Source: Metabacillus rhizolycopersici
GTDB lineage: Bacteria; Bacillota; Bacilli; Bacillales; Bacillaceae
Reading direction: 5' to 3'
Length of the DNA: 64,000 bases
Assembly (NCBI RefSeq): GCF_020075705.1
Contig: NZ_JAIQUM010000006.1
Span: 78,374 to 142,373 of the forward strand
Of the stretch, positions 17,415 through 26,765 are shown piece by piece. Position 1 is the stretch's first letter; each line of letters starts with the position of its first letter. The position numbers were made by a program, and so were the translations under genes. The notes beneath the pieces were generated by a model. It saw only the letters and a list, made by a program, of their open reading frames with translations. It searched no databases and had not been told where the DNA came from.

Positions 17415-18458
17415 TTGAAGAACTTGAAGAGTTGGCGAGTAACTGGAATTTTACTAACTGCTATCTTATCGGTCGTTTTATTGGCTGGATGTCAGGAAAA
17501 GAAAACTGTAGCGAAAGGAGAAGGGGAGTATGAAACTCTGAATTTAAAATATGAGGGTAGTGTTGGGACCGTTACTTATCCAGAGTTAGCACAAGATTTA
17601 GGATATCTTGATCCTATTAAATTAGAGTGGATTGGAAATACAATCAGTGGACCAGCGTCGATTCAAAATGCTGCGACGGGCGAAACAGATTTTGGCGGTG
17701 CCTTTAACGGCGCAATTGCCAAATTGATAGCTAGCGGGGCACCCATTAAATCGGTCATTGGTTATTATGGCAGTGATGAAGATACATTTAGTGGATTTTA
17801 TGTATTGGATGGCAGTCCGATAAAAGATGCTCGAGATTTAATCGGTAAAAAAGTTGGTATGAACACAATGGGAGCACATCATGAATTCGTTTTAAAAGAA
17901 TATTTATGGAGAAATGGGCTGACTGAAGAGGAGATAAAGCAAGTGACTTTAGTTGTTGTGCCACCTGTGAATACAGAACAATCACTTCGACAGAAGCAAA
18001 TTGATGTGGCTGTTTTAGGTGGAATGTTGCGCGATCGAGCATTGGAAAAAGGGGGAATTAGTAAGCTTTTTAGTGATTATGATTTGTTTGATTCCTTTAC
18101 AGCAGGGAGTCTAGTCTTTACTGAGAAATTTATTAAAGAAAATCCGAATACGGTGAACAAGTTTGTAGAAGCAACAGCAAAAGCCATAGAATGGACCCGG
18201 ACAACGCCTAGGGAAGAAGTCATTGCTCGGTTTGAAGCGATTATTGAGAAAAGAGGTCGCAAGGAGGATACAGAAACAATTCGATATTGGAAAAGTCCAG
18301 GTATAGCAGAGAAGGGTGGCTTTATTCAAGAATCAGAATTCCAAGTATGGGTCGACTGGTTAGAGAAAAGTGGGGAGTTTACAGAAGGGCAAGTAAAATT
18401 GACTGATTTATATACGAATGAATTTAATCCTTATAAAGAAGAGATTGATAAAAAATAA
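17415..18458 (+). CDS. ABC transporter substrate-binding lipoprotein (sulfonate/nitrate type)
   Basis: SsuA/TauA-like binding protein. A lipoprotein signal ends at the lipobox LLAGC. The body has the type II binding fold of the aliphatic sulfonate family, with the paired motifs GETDFGGAFNGAIAKLIASG and LIGKKVGMNTMG, then RQKQIDVAVLGG. It captures the substrate outside the membrane for the permease encoded downstream. Start: TTG 17415 is preferred. GGAGGGG lies 6 nt upstream of it and the signal peptide then begins MKNLKSWRV. ATG 17400 would swallow that site. First gene of a four-gene operon behind a two-terminator leader. Confidence 0.83.
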   Translation: MKNLKSWRVTGILLTAILSVVLLAGCQEKKTVAKGEGEYETLNLKYEGSVGTVTYPELAQDLGYLDPIKLEWIGNTISGPASIQNAATGETDFGGAFNGAIAKLIASGAPIKSVIGYYGSDEDTFSGFYVLDGSPIKDARDLIGKKVGMNTMGAHHEFVLKEYLWRNGLTEEEIKQVTLVVVPPVNTEQSLRQKQIDVAVLGGMLRDRALEKGGISKLFSDYDLFDSFTAGSLVFTEKFIKENPNTVNKFVEATAKAIEWTRTTPREEVIARFEAIIEKRGRKEDTETIRYWKSPGIAEKGGFIQESEFQVWVDWLEKSGEFTEGQVKLTDLYTNEFNPYKEEIDKK

Positions 18459-18470
18459 TGAGGTGAGCAT

Positions 18471-19298
18471 ATGACGGACAAAATTCAGTTTGATCATGTA
18501 AGTAAGGTTTTTAAAATAAGAGATTCAGATCAAAGAAAGGGAGCGGTTAAAGAGTTTACGGCCATTAAAAATGTTCATTTTTCCGTAAAAAGTGGCGAGT
18601 TTCTGTCATTAGTAGGGCCATCAGGATGCGGAAAATCTACGTTGCTTGATCTTTTAGGTGGTTTAACAGAACCAACCTCGGGACAAATTTTACTGGATGG
18701 AAAACCGATAGAGGGTCCTGGTTTAGATCGCGGGATTGTCTTTCAACAGTATGCGTTGTTTCCTTGGAAAACAGCGAAAGGAAATATTGAGTTTGGTTTG
18801 GAGTCAAAAGGGATACCAAAGAAGGAACGGTCAGAAATTGCCCGTCACTTTTTATCGCTCGTTGGATTATCAGGATTCGAGGAACGTTATCCGCACGAAC
18901 TTTCAGGTGGAATGAAGCAACGGGTTGCTATAGCTCGGAGTTTGGCTTTTGACCCGGACGTTTTATTAATGGATGAGCCGTTCGCTGCATTAGATGCTCA
19001 AACACGGGAAACGTTGCAATCAGAATTGCTTCAAATCTGGGAACAAACAAAAAAGACCATTGTTTTCATTACACATGGAATCGATGAGGCAGTGTATTTA
19101 GGACAACGTGTCGCGGTGATGACTTCTCGCCCAGGAACCATCAAACAAATTATGGATAATCAGCTCCATTCAAGCAGTCAGGAAGAAGATTTACGCTCTA
19201 CAACAGAATTTGCAAAGGCTCGTCACCAGATTTGGGATTTGCTTCGTGAAGAAGTAAGTAAAGCTCAAACGTTTGAGAAGAAGGATCAATCTGCTTGA
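18471..19298 (+). CDS. ABC transporter ATPase (SsuB/TauB type)
   Basis: 275 residues with Walker [11 protein letters not shown]-loop [11 protein letters not shown], signature [14 protein letters not shown], Walker [17 protein letters not shown] and switch His in FITHGIDEA. The sequence is typical of nitrate/sulfonate/taurine importers. The gene begins 12 nt after the binding-protein stop (AGGTGAGC just upstream) and precedes the permease by 33 nt, so the three form one importer. The C-terminal 35 residues are charged and less conserved. Confidence 0.88.
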   Translation: MTDKIQFDHVSKVFKIRDSDQRKGAVKEFTAIKNVHFSVKSGEFLSLVGPSGCGKSTLLDLLGGLTEPTSGQILLDGKPIEGPGLDRGIVFQQYALFPWKTAKGNIEFGLESKGIPKKERSEIARHFLSLVGLSGFEERYPHELSGGMKQRVAIARSLAFDPDVLLMDEPFAALDAQTRETLQSELLQIWEQTKKTIVFITHGIDEAVYLGQRVAVMTSRPGTIKQIMDNQLHSSSQEEDLRSTTEFAKARHQIWDLLREEVSKAQTFEKKDQSA

Positions 19299-19331
19299 AA
19301 AATTGAATCATACTTTAAAAGAGGTGAAAAT

Positions 19332-20162
19332 ATGGCTAGTTTTGATAAATCTGTAACAATTCCCATGCAAACATCGCAAAGAGTTCGTTTTTCTTTTCAC
19401 TGGACACAAAAGTTTGTGAAACAAACGGCAGTCATTTTTCTTTTACTCGTGCTCTGGGAGGTAGCTCCTAGAATCGAGTTAGTGGACATAACTTTCTTCC
19501 CACCTTTTTCAACAGTAGTAGAAGGTTGGTGGGGGTTAGTGATTTCAGGTGAATTGTATGCCCATTTCCAAGCAAGTATTATCCGTTCGCTTATTGGATT
19601 TGGATTGGCCATCCTCATTGCGATTCCTTTGGGTCTTGTCATTGGCTGGTATCCGTTCGCAAATGAACTGTTAAACCCAGTGTTAGAGTTGTTTCGAAAT
19701 ACAGCTGCATTGGCTCTATTGCCTGTCTTTATATTACTTCTAGGTATTGGGGAGACATCCAAAGTTTCCATTGTTTTATTTGCATGTATTTTTCCGATTC
19801 TTTTAAATACGATTAACGCCGTTAGAAATGTTGATCCATTGCTAATAAAATCAGCCAAATCAATGGGGTTACCATCCTACAAGTTGTTTTATAAAGTCAT
19901 TTTGCCTGCTTCAATTCCGACTATTTTTACAGGAATACGTATGGCAGGTACATCCTCTATTCTTGTGTTAATTGCTGCCGAAATGGTTGGAGCCAAGGAA
20001 GGGTTGGGCTATTTAATTAATTATGCTCAGATGAATTTCCAAATCCCTCAAATGTATGCAGGTATAATGACAATTTCTATTTTAGGTTTTGTACTAAATT
20101 TTATGTTAGTTTCATTAGAAAGAAAATTCTCAAGCTGGAAGACAAATCCTAACGAAAAATAA
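19332..20162 (+). CDS. ABC transporter permease (SsuC/TauC type)
   Basis: 276 residues, about six membrane helices, with the BPD-transport EAA region around VDPLLIKSAKSMGLPSY. Typical of sulfonate/nitrate permeases (LLLVLWEVAPR near the N-terminus, IRMAGTSSILVLIAAEM in the EAA segment). It forms the membrane channel for the preceding ATPase and binding protein. AAGAGGTG precedes the start. The monooxygenase gene follows 17 nt after the stop, in the same operon. Confidence 0.87.
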   Translation: MASFDKSVTIPMQTSQRVRFSFHWTQKFVKQTAVIFLLLVLWEVAPRIELVDITFFPPFSTVVEGWWGLVISGELYAHFQASIIRSLIGFGLAILIAIPLGLVIGWYPFANELLNPVLELFRNTAALALLPVFILLLGIGETSKVSIVLFACIFPILLNTINAVRNVDPLLIKSAKSMGLPSYKLFYKVILPASIPTIFTGIRMAGTSSILVLIAAEMVGAKEGLGYLINYAQMNFQIPQMYAGIMTISILGFVLNFMLVSLERKFSSWKTNPNEK

Positions 20163-20179
20163 AGAAAGAAGGTAATCAA

Positions 20180-21535
20180 ATGACTAAAGTGAAGCAGGAA
20201 ATGAAATTAGGAGCATTTTTTATGATACCGGGGCATCATGTCGCAGCTTGGAGACATCCGAAAGCAGAAGCTCATCATGTGATGACATTTGATTTTATCA
20301 AAAGGCTAGCTCAAACAGCTGAGCGTGGTAAGTTTGATATGATATTTCTTGCGGACGGTTATGCGGTGAGAGCAAAAAATCAAAAGGTATTAGAGCAAAC
20401 TGTGAATACTTTATTTGAACCATTTACACTTTTATCTGCACTTTCCGCGGTCACGAAGCATGTCGGGCTTGCAGGGACGGTTTCGACTACCTATAATGAG
20501 CCATTTAATGTGGCGCGTAAGTTTGCATCTCTTGATCATCTGAGTACTGGTCGTGCGGCGTGGAATGTGGTGACATCAAATACGGAAGCGGAGGCGCGCA
20601 ACTTTAACCAAGATCATCACTTACTTCATTCGAAGCGTTATGAACGTGCTGAAGAGTTTGTTGATGTTGTCACGAAACTTTGGGATAGTTGGGAAGATGA
20701 AGCTCTAGTTTTTGATAAAGAGTCGTCGCAATTTGCGGATTCTTCCAAAATACATTCGGTTAATCATAAAGGAGAATGGTTTTCCGTTGAAGGACCGTTA
20801 AATGTCTCTCGTCCAGTGCAAGGACATCCTGTTGTGATCCAGGCTGGTTCGTCTGAAGCAGGGAAGGAGCTTGCGGCACGTACTGCTGAAGTCATTTTCA
20901 CCGCTTGGCAAACACTTGAAGAAGCTCAAGCATTTTATGCCGATGTTAAAGGAAGAATGGCGAAATATGGGCGATCTCCAGATGAGTTGAAAATCATGCC
21001 TGGTGTCTTTCCAGTCATTGGTAGAACGGAGGAAGAAGCAGAAGAGGATAAGGTGTTGCTTGCGGAGCTCATCCCAGAGGAGGCGGGGATTTCCCTCTTA
21101 TCAGGAATGATAAGTGTTGATTTATCAGACTACCCAATGGATGGGCCATTACCGGATCTGCTCGAATTGGATCAGGTAAACGGTGGGAAGAGTCGCTTCA
21201 AGTTATTGAAGGATCTTGCTGATCGCGAAGGGTTGACGATTCGTAAATTGTATCAATGGATTGCTGGTGCTCGTGGGCATAGAGAAATTAAAGGTACCCC
21301 TGAGCAAATTGCGGATCAGATGCAGGAATGGTTTGAAAATGAGGCAGCAGATGGATTCAATATAATGCCTCCTTATTTACCAGGTGGCTTGGATGATTTC
21401 GTTGACCAGGTCATTCCAGTGCTACAACAACGTGGATTGTTCCGTACAGAGTACACTGGTAGCACCTTACGCGAGAATTTAGGATTGAAACGACCAGCGA
21501 ACACTCTAATTAATAAAGTAAAAGAAACAATTTAA
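20180..21535 (+). CDS. FMN-dependent monooxygenase, NtaA/SnaA/DszA family
   Basis: 451-residue two-component flavin monooxygenase of the bacterial luciferase superfamily. The opening KLGAFFMIPGHHVAAWRHP, then KFDMIFLADGYAVR, the central TGRAAWNVVTS and the downstream NPXV-like segment SRPVQGHPVVIQAGSS are characteristic of the NtaA/DszA group. It uses reduced FMN and oxygen, commonly to break C-S or C-N bonds in sulfones, thioethers or chelators. As the last gene of an importer operon facing a TauD-type enzyme it probably desulfurises the imported compound. No flavin reductase gene is nearby, so reduced FMN must come from elsewhere. AAAGAAGGTAATCAA precedes the start. Confidence 0.85.
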   Translation: MTKVKQEMKLGAFFMIPGHHVAAWRHPKAEAHHVMTFDFIKRLAQTAERGKFDMIFLADGYAVRAKNQKVLEQTVNTLFEPFTLLSALSAVTKHVGLAGTVSTTYNEPFNVARKFASLDHLSTGRAAWNVVTSNTEAEARNFNQDHHLLHSKRYERAEEFVDVVTKLWDSWEDEALVFDKESSQFADSSKIHSVNHKGEWFSVEGPLNVSRPVQGHPVVIQAGSSEAGKELAARTAEVIFTAWQTLEEAQAFYADVKGRMAKYGRSPDELKIMPGVFPVIGRTEEEAEEDKVLLAELIPEEAGISLLSGMISVDLSDYPMDGPLPDLLELDQVNGGKSRFKLLKDLADREGLTIRKLYQWIAGARGHREIKGTPEQIADQMQEWFENEAADGFNIMPPYLPGGLDDFVDQVIPVLQQRGLFRTEYTGSTLRENLGLKRPANTLINKVKETI

Positions 21536-21732
21536 ACAATGGGTTTTGTATTTAAATCTATTAAGTAGATTACAAGTTAGTTTAAAGAATATCATATTAA
21601 ACTCGTACAATAGTTCAAGAGTGAGTCCCCCAATAAGTGATAAAGCTCGCCTCGATAAATAAGATTTTATCTGTAAACAAACTTTTTAAAAATGTAAATG
21701 AATTGTAACAATTCAAACGGTCATAAAGGTGG

Positions 21733-21738
21733 TATAAT
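21733..21738 (+). promoter_or_regulatory. Probable -10 element of the 52-aa gene
   Basis: TATAAT preceded by GG, about 95 nt upstream of the start at 21833. The -35 region (AATTCA/TTCAAA near 21711) is poor, so another factor or an extended -10 may help. Confidence 0.4.
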
Positions 21739-21832
21739 CATCCGTGTTAGCAATAACAATATTCCTACTAGTTGCAACTTTGACTAAAAATAGGGATATA
21801 AAATTATCATTCAATTGGGGGAGACTTATTTA

Positions 21833-21991
21833 ATGTGGGTAATTACTGTCTATTCGGAAGGAAATGCTAAAATGTTTGAATTTGATACGGAAAAGGAAGC
21901 AAGAATGGCTTTCGAGAATATTCAAGGTTGTAAGATTCTTTCTGAGGTTGTCTACTTTAATGATCCTTGTTTTTCTTTAGTTGCTGGTTAA
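21833..21991 (+). CDS. Small conserved-looking protein (52 aa)
   Basis: ATG preceded by TTGGGGGAGACTTATTTA gives a compact 52-residue protein starting MWVITVYSEGNAKMFEFDTEKEAR, written here as adjacent parts MWVITVYSEGNAKMFEF and DTEKEAR, and ending CFSLVAG. The alternation of a beta strand, an acidic turn and an amphipathic helix is that of a real small domain. I have the impression of similar proteins in other Bacillus genomes but cannot name the family. It has a promoter-like TATAAT upstream. No neighbour suggests a function. Confidence 0.6.
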   Translation: MWVITVYSEGNAKMFEFDTEKEARMAFENIQGCKILSEVVYFNDPCFSLVAG

Positions 21992-22334
21992 GTTCTTCTT
22001 TATGATAATCAAGGATTAATAGGGCTGAAACCAAGAAGTAAACTTTTACCCAAATATTAAACAGTCTAAAAGAATCCATTTAGCACTCATTCGATGACTT
22101 CGGTTTTTGTTCCGGAGTCATTTTATTTTCTTTGATATCGTTGGTGATCATTACATCAAGAATGAATCGATCATTCATCTTATTAGCTCTTCAAGTGTTC
22201 TTTCCTTTTTATCTCCTCCATTTTTATAAACTTTCTCCTTTGCAAGAAATAAAAATATAAAAGAGATTTTCATCTTATCTTAGAATTTATCAAAAAAACA
22301 CAGTTTAATCATTTAAATTACCAAATAAAATTAG
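21992..22334. other. Non-coding stretch
   Basis: About 340 nt between the 52-aa gene and the bidirectional terminator. I see no gene, repeat or strong hairpin, only AT-rich sequence with short frames lacking ribosome binding sites. Confidence 0.4.
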
Positions 22335-22368
22335 AAAAAACCCCAGTTCTAGTGGAACGGGGTTTTTT
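22335..22368. terminator. Bidirectional terminator at the end of the XRE-cupin gene
   Basis: AAAAAACCCC (22335-22344) pairs with GGGGTTTTTT (22359-22368). It is symmetrical, so it can act on both strands, and it touches the stop codon of the minus-strand regulator. Confidence 0.85.
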
Positions 22369-22921
22369 AAGTTGGATAATATAAGATCATACTTAATCGA
22401 GCTAATGTTTCCCCTGAGTTATGATAGGTATGTGGTCTGTCAGCTTTGAATTTGATAGAATCACCATTTTTAAGTGTATATTCATTATTATTTACACTTA
22501 CAGTTAGTTCACCTTCAAAAACAGTTATGAACTCTTCAGTTCCTTCTCTGTGCGAATCAGAACTTAGGATTCCACTTTTTTCTATCTCGACTGAATAAAC
22601 TTCAAAACGCTTATTATCTTCAAAGGGAAAGTAGGGATAGACTCGATATTTCCCATTGTCTTCAGATAATGTTTGAATTTCATTTCTTAAAACAACTATT
22701 GTATCCGGCTGCGGATTATTTATTAATGAAGTAAAAGAAATCTTTAATCCATTGGCTATTTTCCAAATAGTTGTAATTGTAGGACTCGATTCCCCTCTTT
22801 CAATTTGGCCTATCATCGTTTTACTTACCCCAGTTAATTCTGCAACCTTTTCAAGACTTAATTTCTTACTTTCTCTTAAGGCCTTTAAATTCTTTGCAAT
22901 AATAAGATTGATTTCCTCCAT
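22367..22921 (-). CDS. XRE-family regulator with C-terminal cupin domain
   Basis: 184 residues from the chosen start. The helix-turn-helix is at residues 8-62 (LEKVAELTGVSKTMIGQIERG). A cupin beta-barrel fills the C-terminus (HREGTEEFITVFEGELTVS, then KNGDSIKFKADRPHTYHNSG), probably a small-ligand sensor. ATG 22921 follows GAGGGGTGTGTTT; five extra residues upstream are unlikely. It is divergent from a LysE-type exporter gene. Between the two starts lie a 10-bp inverted repeat and an inner palindrome, so it most likely controls the exporter and itself. This is the usual arrangement for amino-acid or drug exporters with XRE-cupin regulators. Confidence 0.85.
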   Translation of the reverse strand: MEEINLIIAKNLKALRESKKLSLEKVAELTGVSKTMIGQIERGESSPTITTIWKIANGLKISFTSLINNPQPDTIVVLRNEIQTLSEDNGKYRVYPYFPFEDNKRFEVYSVEIEKSGILSSDSHREGTEEFITVFEGELTVSVNNNEYTLKNGDSIKFKADRPHTYHNSGETLARLSMILYYPT

Positions 22922-22942
22922 AAACACACCCCTCATTTACAA

Positions 22943-22984
22943 TATAACGTCTGTATTGTACAATAAAAAGTAAGACGTTATAAT
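22943..22984 (+). promoter_or_regulatory. Nested palindromic operator over the LysE promoter
   Basis: TATAACGTCT (22943-22952) and AGACGTTATA (22973-22982) form a perfect 10-bp inverted repeat. Within it lies the perfect palindrome TATTGTACAATA (22954-22965). The promoter TTGTAC (22956-22961), 17 bp, TATAAT (22979-22984) of the exporter gene uses the inner palindrome as -35 and the outer right arm as -10, so binding would block it. Confidence 0.75.
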
Positions 22985-23030
22985 GCTCTTTTTAGTCATT
23001 ATAACATACATAAAAGTGGGGGAGTCCATC

Positions 23031-23615
23031 ATGCCTTTATTATCGTTTTTGCTATATGTTTTTGTTACAAGTTTTACACCAGGTCCCAATAATATTATGG
23101 CAATGTTATTTGCTAATAAATACGGGTTAAAAAAGACAATTAGATTTTGTTTAGGAGTAGGTGCAGGTTTCTTTGTAATAATGTTATTGTGTAGTTATTT
23201 TAATCTATTGCTTGAAGATTTCATTCCAAAAATAGAATTTATTATGACTATCCTAGGTACAATCTATATGTTGTATCTGGCTATGAAAATTATTACTAGT
23301 AAAAATATTGATAAGGACAATAGTAGGGACAAGAATAACAGTTTTTTAACAGGTATGCTTTTACAATTCATAAATCCGAAAGGTATATTATATGGAATAA
23401 CTGCGATATCAACCTTCATCCTTCCGTATCACACTTCGAATTTCAGCTTACTATTTTATTCATTATTTCTGGCTTTTGTTGGTTTTTTGAGTACTTTTTG
23501 TTGGAGTCTATTTGGTTCGACTTTTCAGACGTTCTTATCAACGTATAGAAGTCAGTTTAATGTAATTATGGCTTTGTTATTAGTATATAGTGCAATTTCG
23601 ATTCTTGTAGAATAA
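23031..23615 (+). CDS. LysE/RhtB-family exporter
   Basis: 194 residues, about six membrane helices, with the family opening FVTSFTPGPNNIMAM. The conserved middle QFINPKGILYG is also present. It likely exports an amino acid or related small metabolite. ATG 23031 follows GTGGGGGAGTCCATC. An upstream in-frame ATG at 22983 lies inside the -10 box and cannot be the start. It is controlled with its divergent XRE-cupin neighbour. The substrate is not evident. Confidence 0.85.
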   Translation: MPLLSFLLYVFVTSFTPGPNNIMAMLFANKYGLKKTIRFCLGVGAGFFVIMLLCSYFNLLLEDFIPKIEFIMTILGTIYMLYLAMKIITSKNIDKDNSRDKNNSFLTGMLLQFINPKGILYGITAISTFILPYHTSNFSLLFYSLFLAFVGFLSTFCWSLFGSTFQTFLSTYRSQFNVIMALLLVYSAISILVE

Positions 23616-23756
23616 AACAGGCTTCTTGTTAAACTACCATGAAGATAAACTTTAGTAACTTAGGGAAAAAGGCAATACTAAAGGAGATGTATCTTATTCA
23701 TTACCTTTTAAGATGATGGAAATAAGGAGAGAAAAATGAGATTATTAGATCAATGA

Positions 23757-23921
23757 ATGGAAAACTCGAAGTATTGGCTTCGTTGTGAAATGGGACTTAT
23801 CTAATTAGAAGGCAAAGAATATTTCCTTGAGATGCAGAATAGAGTAACTTTTATACTTAACTTTATGACCGATAAAAATGATGACATTTTGATTGTCGCT
23901 GTGGACGAAACCAATAGATAA
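23757..23921 (+). pseudogene. Decayed small gene, possibly DUF3885-like
   Basis: A 55-codon frame from ATG to TAA is interrupted by one in-frame TAA after 15 codons. The reading YWLRCEMGLI, stop, then KEYFLEMQNRVTFILNFM and DDILIVAVDE recalls the N-terminal part of DUF3885 proteins (RFELG..., then R..IF...F..DDE). The rest of such a gene is missing. Most of the gap 23616-23938 is otherwise featureless. Confidence 0.35.
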
Positions 23922-23938
23922 CGCAGGAGGTATTTTTA

Positions 23939-24994
23939 GTGGAAATAGGTGTAAGTACGTTTGTAGAAACAACACCGGATGTTGAAACCGGTGAGGTGAT
24001 CAGTCATGCACAACGAATACGTGAAGTTATTGAGGAAATTGTACTGGCTGATCAGGTAGGATTAGATGTTTTTGGTGTGGGAGAACATCATCGCAAAGAT
24101 TATGCGGCGTCTTCTCCAGCCGTTATACTGGCTGCAGCTGCATCACAGACGAAACGGATAAGACTGACAAGTGCGGTTACGGTGCTTTCTTCTGCTGATC
24201 CAGTACGAGTGTTTCAGGATTTTTCTACGCTCGACGGAATCTCGAATGGTCGAGCAGAGATCATGGCTGGTCGGGGATCTTTTATTGAATCCTTTCCGTT
24301 GTTTGGACAGGATTTAAAAGACTACGATGAGTTGTTTGAAGAGAAACTGGAGTTGTTGTTAAAAATACGAGAGTCTGAGAATGTGACCTGGAAAGGCGGG
24401 CACCGGCCAGCCATTCAAAATCGTGGTGTGTATCCGCGACCAGAACAAAATCCTTTACCCGTTTGGATTGGCAGTGGCGGTAATTCTGATTCAGTGATCA
24501 GAGCAGGCCTCCTTGGACTTCCGCTCGTTCTAGCGATTATCGGTGGTAGCCCACTACAATTTGAGCCGCTCGTGCAGCTTTATAAGAAAGCAGTCAATCA
24601 CGCAGGCCACGATATTACGAAATTACCAGTTGCTTCGCATTCGCATGGTTTCGTTGCAGAGACTACGCAAATAGCTGCAGACAAATTTTTCCCATCGACC
24701 CAACAAGCAATGAACACGCTAGGACGTGAGCGTGGGTGGGGGCAATATACCCGTTCAAGTTTTGATGCAGCCCGTAGCTTTGAGGGCGCATTGTACGTCG
24801 GCGATCCGAAGACAGTTGCTGAGAAAATCATTCACCTTCGTAAGAATGTAGGCATAACACGCTTTATGCTGCACGTACCGGTCGGCACAATGCCTCATGA
24901 TGATGTGATGAAAGCCATTGAACTGTTAGGAAAAGAAGTAGCACCAATGGTCCGAGAGGAAATTTCCAGATGGGAAGAAGAGAGCAAAGGATAG
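23939..24994 (+). CDS. Luciferase-like (LLM) flavin-dependent oxidoreductase
   Basis: 351 residues, a single-domain F420/FMN luciferase-like barrel. Motifs are [18 protein letters not shown], then [27 protein letters not shown] (given in parts [27 protein letters not shown]) and [11 protein letters not shown]. Members oxidise small carbonyl or organosulfur compounds with FMNH2; the substrate here is unknown. The start is GTG after AGGAGGTATTTTTA. The codon use is more GC-rich than that of the surrounding genes. It is preceded by a decayed gene and followed by a terminator at 25133, so it stands alone. Confidence 0.8.
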   Translation: MEIGVSTFVETTPDVETGEVISHAQRIREVIEEIVLADQVGLDVFGVGEHHRKDYAASSPAVILAAAASQTKRIRLTSAVTVLSSADPVRVFQDFSTLDGISNGRAEIMAGRGSFIESFPLFGQDLKDYDELFEEKLELLLKIRESENVTWKGGHRPAIQNRGVYPRPEQNPLPVWIGSGGNSDSVIRAGLLGLPLVLAIIGGSPLQFEPLVQLYKKAVNHAGHDITKLPVASHSHGFVAETTQIAADKFFPSTQQAMNTLGRERGWGQYTRSSFDAARSFEGALYVGDPKTVAEKIIHLRKNVGITRFMLHVPVGTMPHDDVMKAIELLGKEVAPMVREEISRWEEESKG

Positions 24995-25132
24995 TAGAAA
25001 GCAAAAGATTAAATGAGCGATAGGATGATGTGGGATGGAGGATTTTTGAAGCTGTTACTGGGGTAAATAGTGAATTTCCGCTAAGATAGATGGTGTTTAA
25101 CATTTATTTATAATTTAATTTTTATAGGTGCT

Positions 25133-25179
25133 AAATAATAAAATGACGTGTAGGTTACTGCATGTCATTTTGTTATTTT
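25133..25179 (+). terminator. Long AT-rich hairpin terminator
   Basis: AAATAATAAAATGACGTG (25133-25150) pairs with CATGTCATTTTGTTATTTT (25161-25179) with two G-U pairs. It ends the oxidoreductase transcript. Confidence 0.65.
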
Positions 25180-25282
25180 ATGGGGGATTTTCTAGCTTCT
25201 TTTGATTAAGGTGATATTTGTTAATTTTTATAAAATCAATGCACTATGGTTAATCACCCAAGGAGTTCAATTGTGCCCGAGA

Positions 25283-25382
25283 ACCAGTAAAAAAAGCGAA
25301 TACGGTAACGGAAAGGCTCCTAATGCTCCCATGGATCAGTTAAAAAGAAAACTCAGGTAACGAAAAGCTTCCGAAAGTCCCC
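25283..25382. repeat. Two imperfect tandem copies of a 48-nt unit
   Basis: Copies at 25283-25330 and 25335-25382 (period 52) share CAGT, an A run, GGTAACG, AAAG, CT.C and TCCC in register. The flanks 25180-25282 and 25383-25500 hold nothing I can name. The role is unknown. Confidence 0.5.
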
Positions 25383-25539
25383 TAGTGCGGTTCGCCGACA
25401 CTACACTGATATCTAAACGCCAATACTTTCTTCATTAATATGTCAGTGGACATCGATATGGTTTCTTTCATTGAGGTTAGTAATATCGCAGTGTATACTT
25501 AACTAGTAAACTCTTTCTACAAGAATAGGGGGAATAGTA

Positions 25540-26403
25540 GTGGGATTGACACCAAAGGCGATTTTTTTAGATATGGATGGGACAATATTAAATCATCAAA
25601 ATAAGGTGAGTATTCGTACAAAAGAAATTATTGATAACTTACGAAACGAGGGTATATTCGTTTTTATAGCTACAGGTAGAGCTGTTGAGGAAATAGCGGG
25701 GTTAGTGCCTGAAGGCTTTCAAGTAGATGGGGTAATTACTTCAAATGGTATGGCGGGTTATGTAGGGAATAAAGAAGTATTTAAACATTCACTAGAGCTT
25801 GAATTGGTGGAAACCATTATTGAAAAGGCAAGAGAAAACAAAGTGTACTATGAGCTTTTTCCATATGGAACATCACGAGTTATATTAAATCAAGATAAAC
25901 AATATGTAGAAAATGAAATTAGAGATCCAAAGCCAGACGGTGTTGAGATGAATGAGTGGCTTTCACGTAAAGATGCACTGAAAGGAAAAATTGCGTGGAT
26001 CGATAATATCGAGGGTAATGAATTTTCAAAGTTTTATTTTTTTGCTAGAACAAAAGAACATATAAATAGATGGAAAGCCGAGCTTGAACAATTAAAGCAA
26101 GAAAAGGACTTCACTACCTCTACATCATCTGATATTAATGTTGAAGTGATGGTTGCGAACGTGAACAAAGCAACAGGGATCAAACAGATGCTAAAGTATT
26201 TTAATTTGTCTGAGGAGGAAACTCTGGCAATTGGTGATAGTAATAATGATATACAAATGTTACAGTTTGTTAGTCATGCCGTGGCAATGAAAAATGCATC
26301 AGATCACATTAAAGATATCGCCGATGACATAACGGAACTCACTTGTGATGAAGACGGGGTATACCATTATCTTAAATCGAACATTTTGGCAGTGAAAATT
26401 TAG
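25540..26403 (+). CDS. HAD-superfamily (Cof-type) hydrolase
   Basis: 287 residues. HAD motif I is FLDMDGTILNH, motif II TSNG region, motif III/IV the C-terminal AIGDSNNDIQML. The large alpha/beta cap inserted between marks the Cof/YwpJ class of sugar- or cofactor-phosphate phosphatases. Start is GTG after AGGGGGAATAGTA. It has its own terminator and no operon partners. The physiological substrate cannot be deduced. Confidence 0.88.
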   Translation: MGLTPKAIFLDMDGTILNHQNKVSIRTKEIIDNLRNEGIFVFIATGRAVEEIAGLVPEGFQVDGVITSNGMAGYVGNKEVFKHSLELELVETIIEKARENKVYYELFPYGTSRVILNQDKQYVENEIRDPKPDGVEMNEWLSRKDALKGKIAWIDNIEGNEFSKFYFFARTKEHINRWKAELEQLKQEKDFTTSTSSDINVEVMVANVNKATGIKQMLKYFNLSEEETLAIGDSNNDIQMLQFVSHAVAMKNASDHIKDIADDITELTCDEDGVYHYLKSNILAVKI

Positions 26404-26438
26404 CCGTACAAAATTCAATTTAACAAAAGCTAATAATA

Positions 26439-26472
26439 ACCTCGATGGATTCAGCCATTCGAGGTTTTTTTC
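26439..26472 (+). terminator. Intrinsic terminator after the HAD gene
   Basis: ACCTCGATGG (26439-26448) pairs with CCATTCGAGGT (26455-26465) with one bulge, followed by TTTTTT. Confidence 0.8.
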
Positions 26473-26584
26473 ATGACAAAACAAACAAATTCGGGTCGGA
26501 TATAATTCGCTATCCAAGATTCCTAACGATGATTCTACAAGGGTTTAACAGTGAAGACAATCCAACATTGACAGTTTATTTTAT

Positions 26585-26610
26585 TGAAACTTTATGTTAT
26601 ACAATCCGTA
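26585..26610 (+). promoter_or_regulatory. Sigma-W-type promoter of the pspA operon
   Basis: TGAAAC (26585-26590), exactly 16 bp, CGTA (26607-26610) is a perfect sigma-W consensus. It lies about 155 nt upstream of the pspA start and points toward it. In B. subtilis the ydjFGHI operon is a known sigma-W target, which supports the call. Confidence 0.85.
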
Positions 26611-26765
26611 TTAGTAATGAATTGAAATTATTTCGTTAGGCTTACAGTATTAAGGAATGTAGTAGCGCTTAATTTTGTGAAACTACGCGATTGGTAGTTC
26701 CTTTAGAGATTGGATGATTCCAATGTGGTTAACTGCCTATAAATGTCGAAGAAAGGATTGGCTCG

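Noticed and set aside
22983..23030. N-terminal extension of the LysE-type exporter
   Set aside because: The ATG at 22983 lies inside the TATAAT -10 element, and a GGGGGAG site precedes 23031.
26445..26639. 64-codon plus frame over the sigma-W promoter
   Set aside because: It overlaps the HAD terminator and the TGAAAC/CGTA promoter and has no ribosome binding site.
26690..26720. Second sigma-W promoter closer to pspA (TGAAAC near 26679)
   Set aside because: A TGAAAC-like string occurs there, but no CGTA lies at 16-17 bp, unlike the perfect match at 26585.
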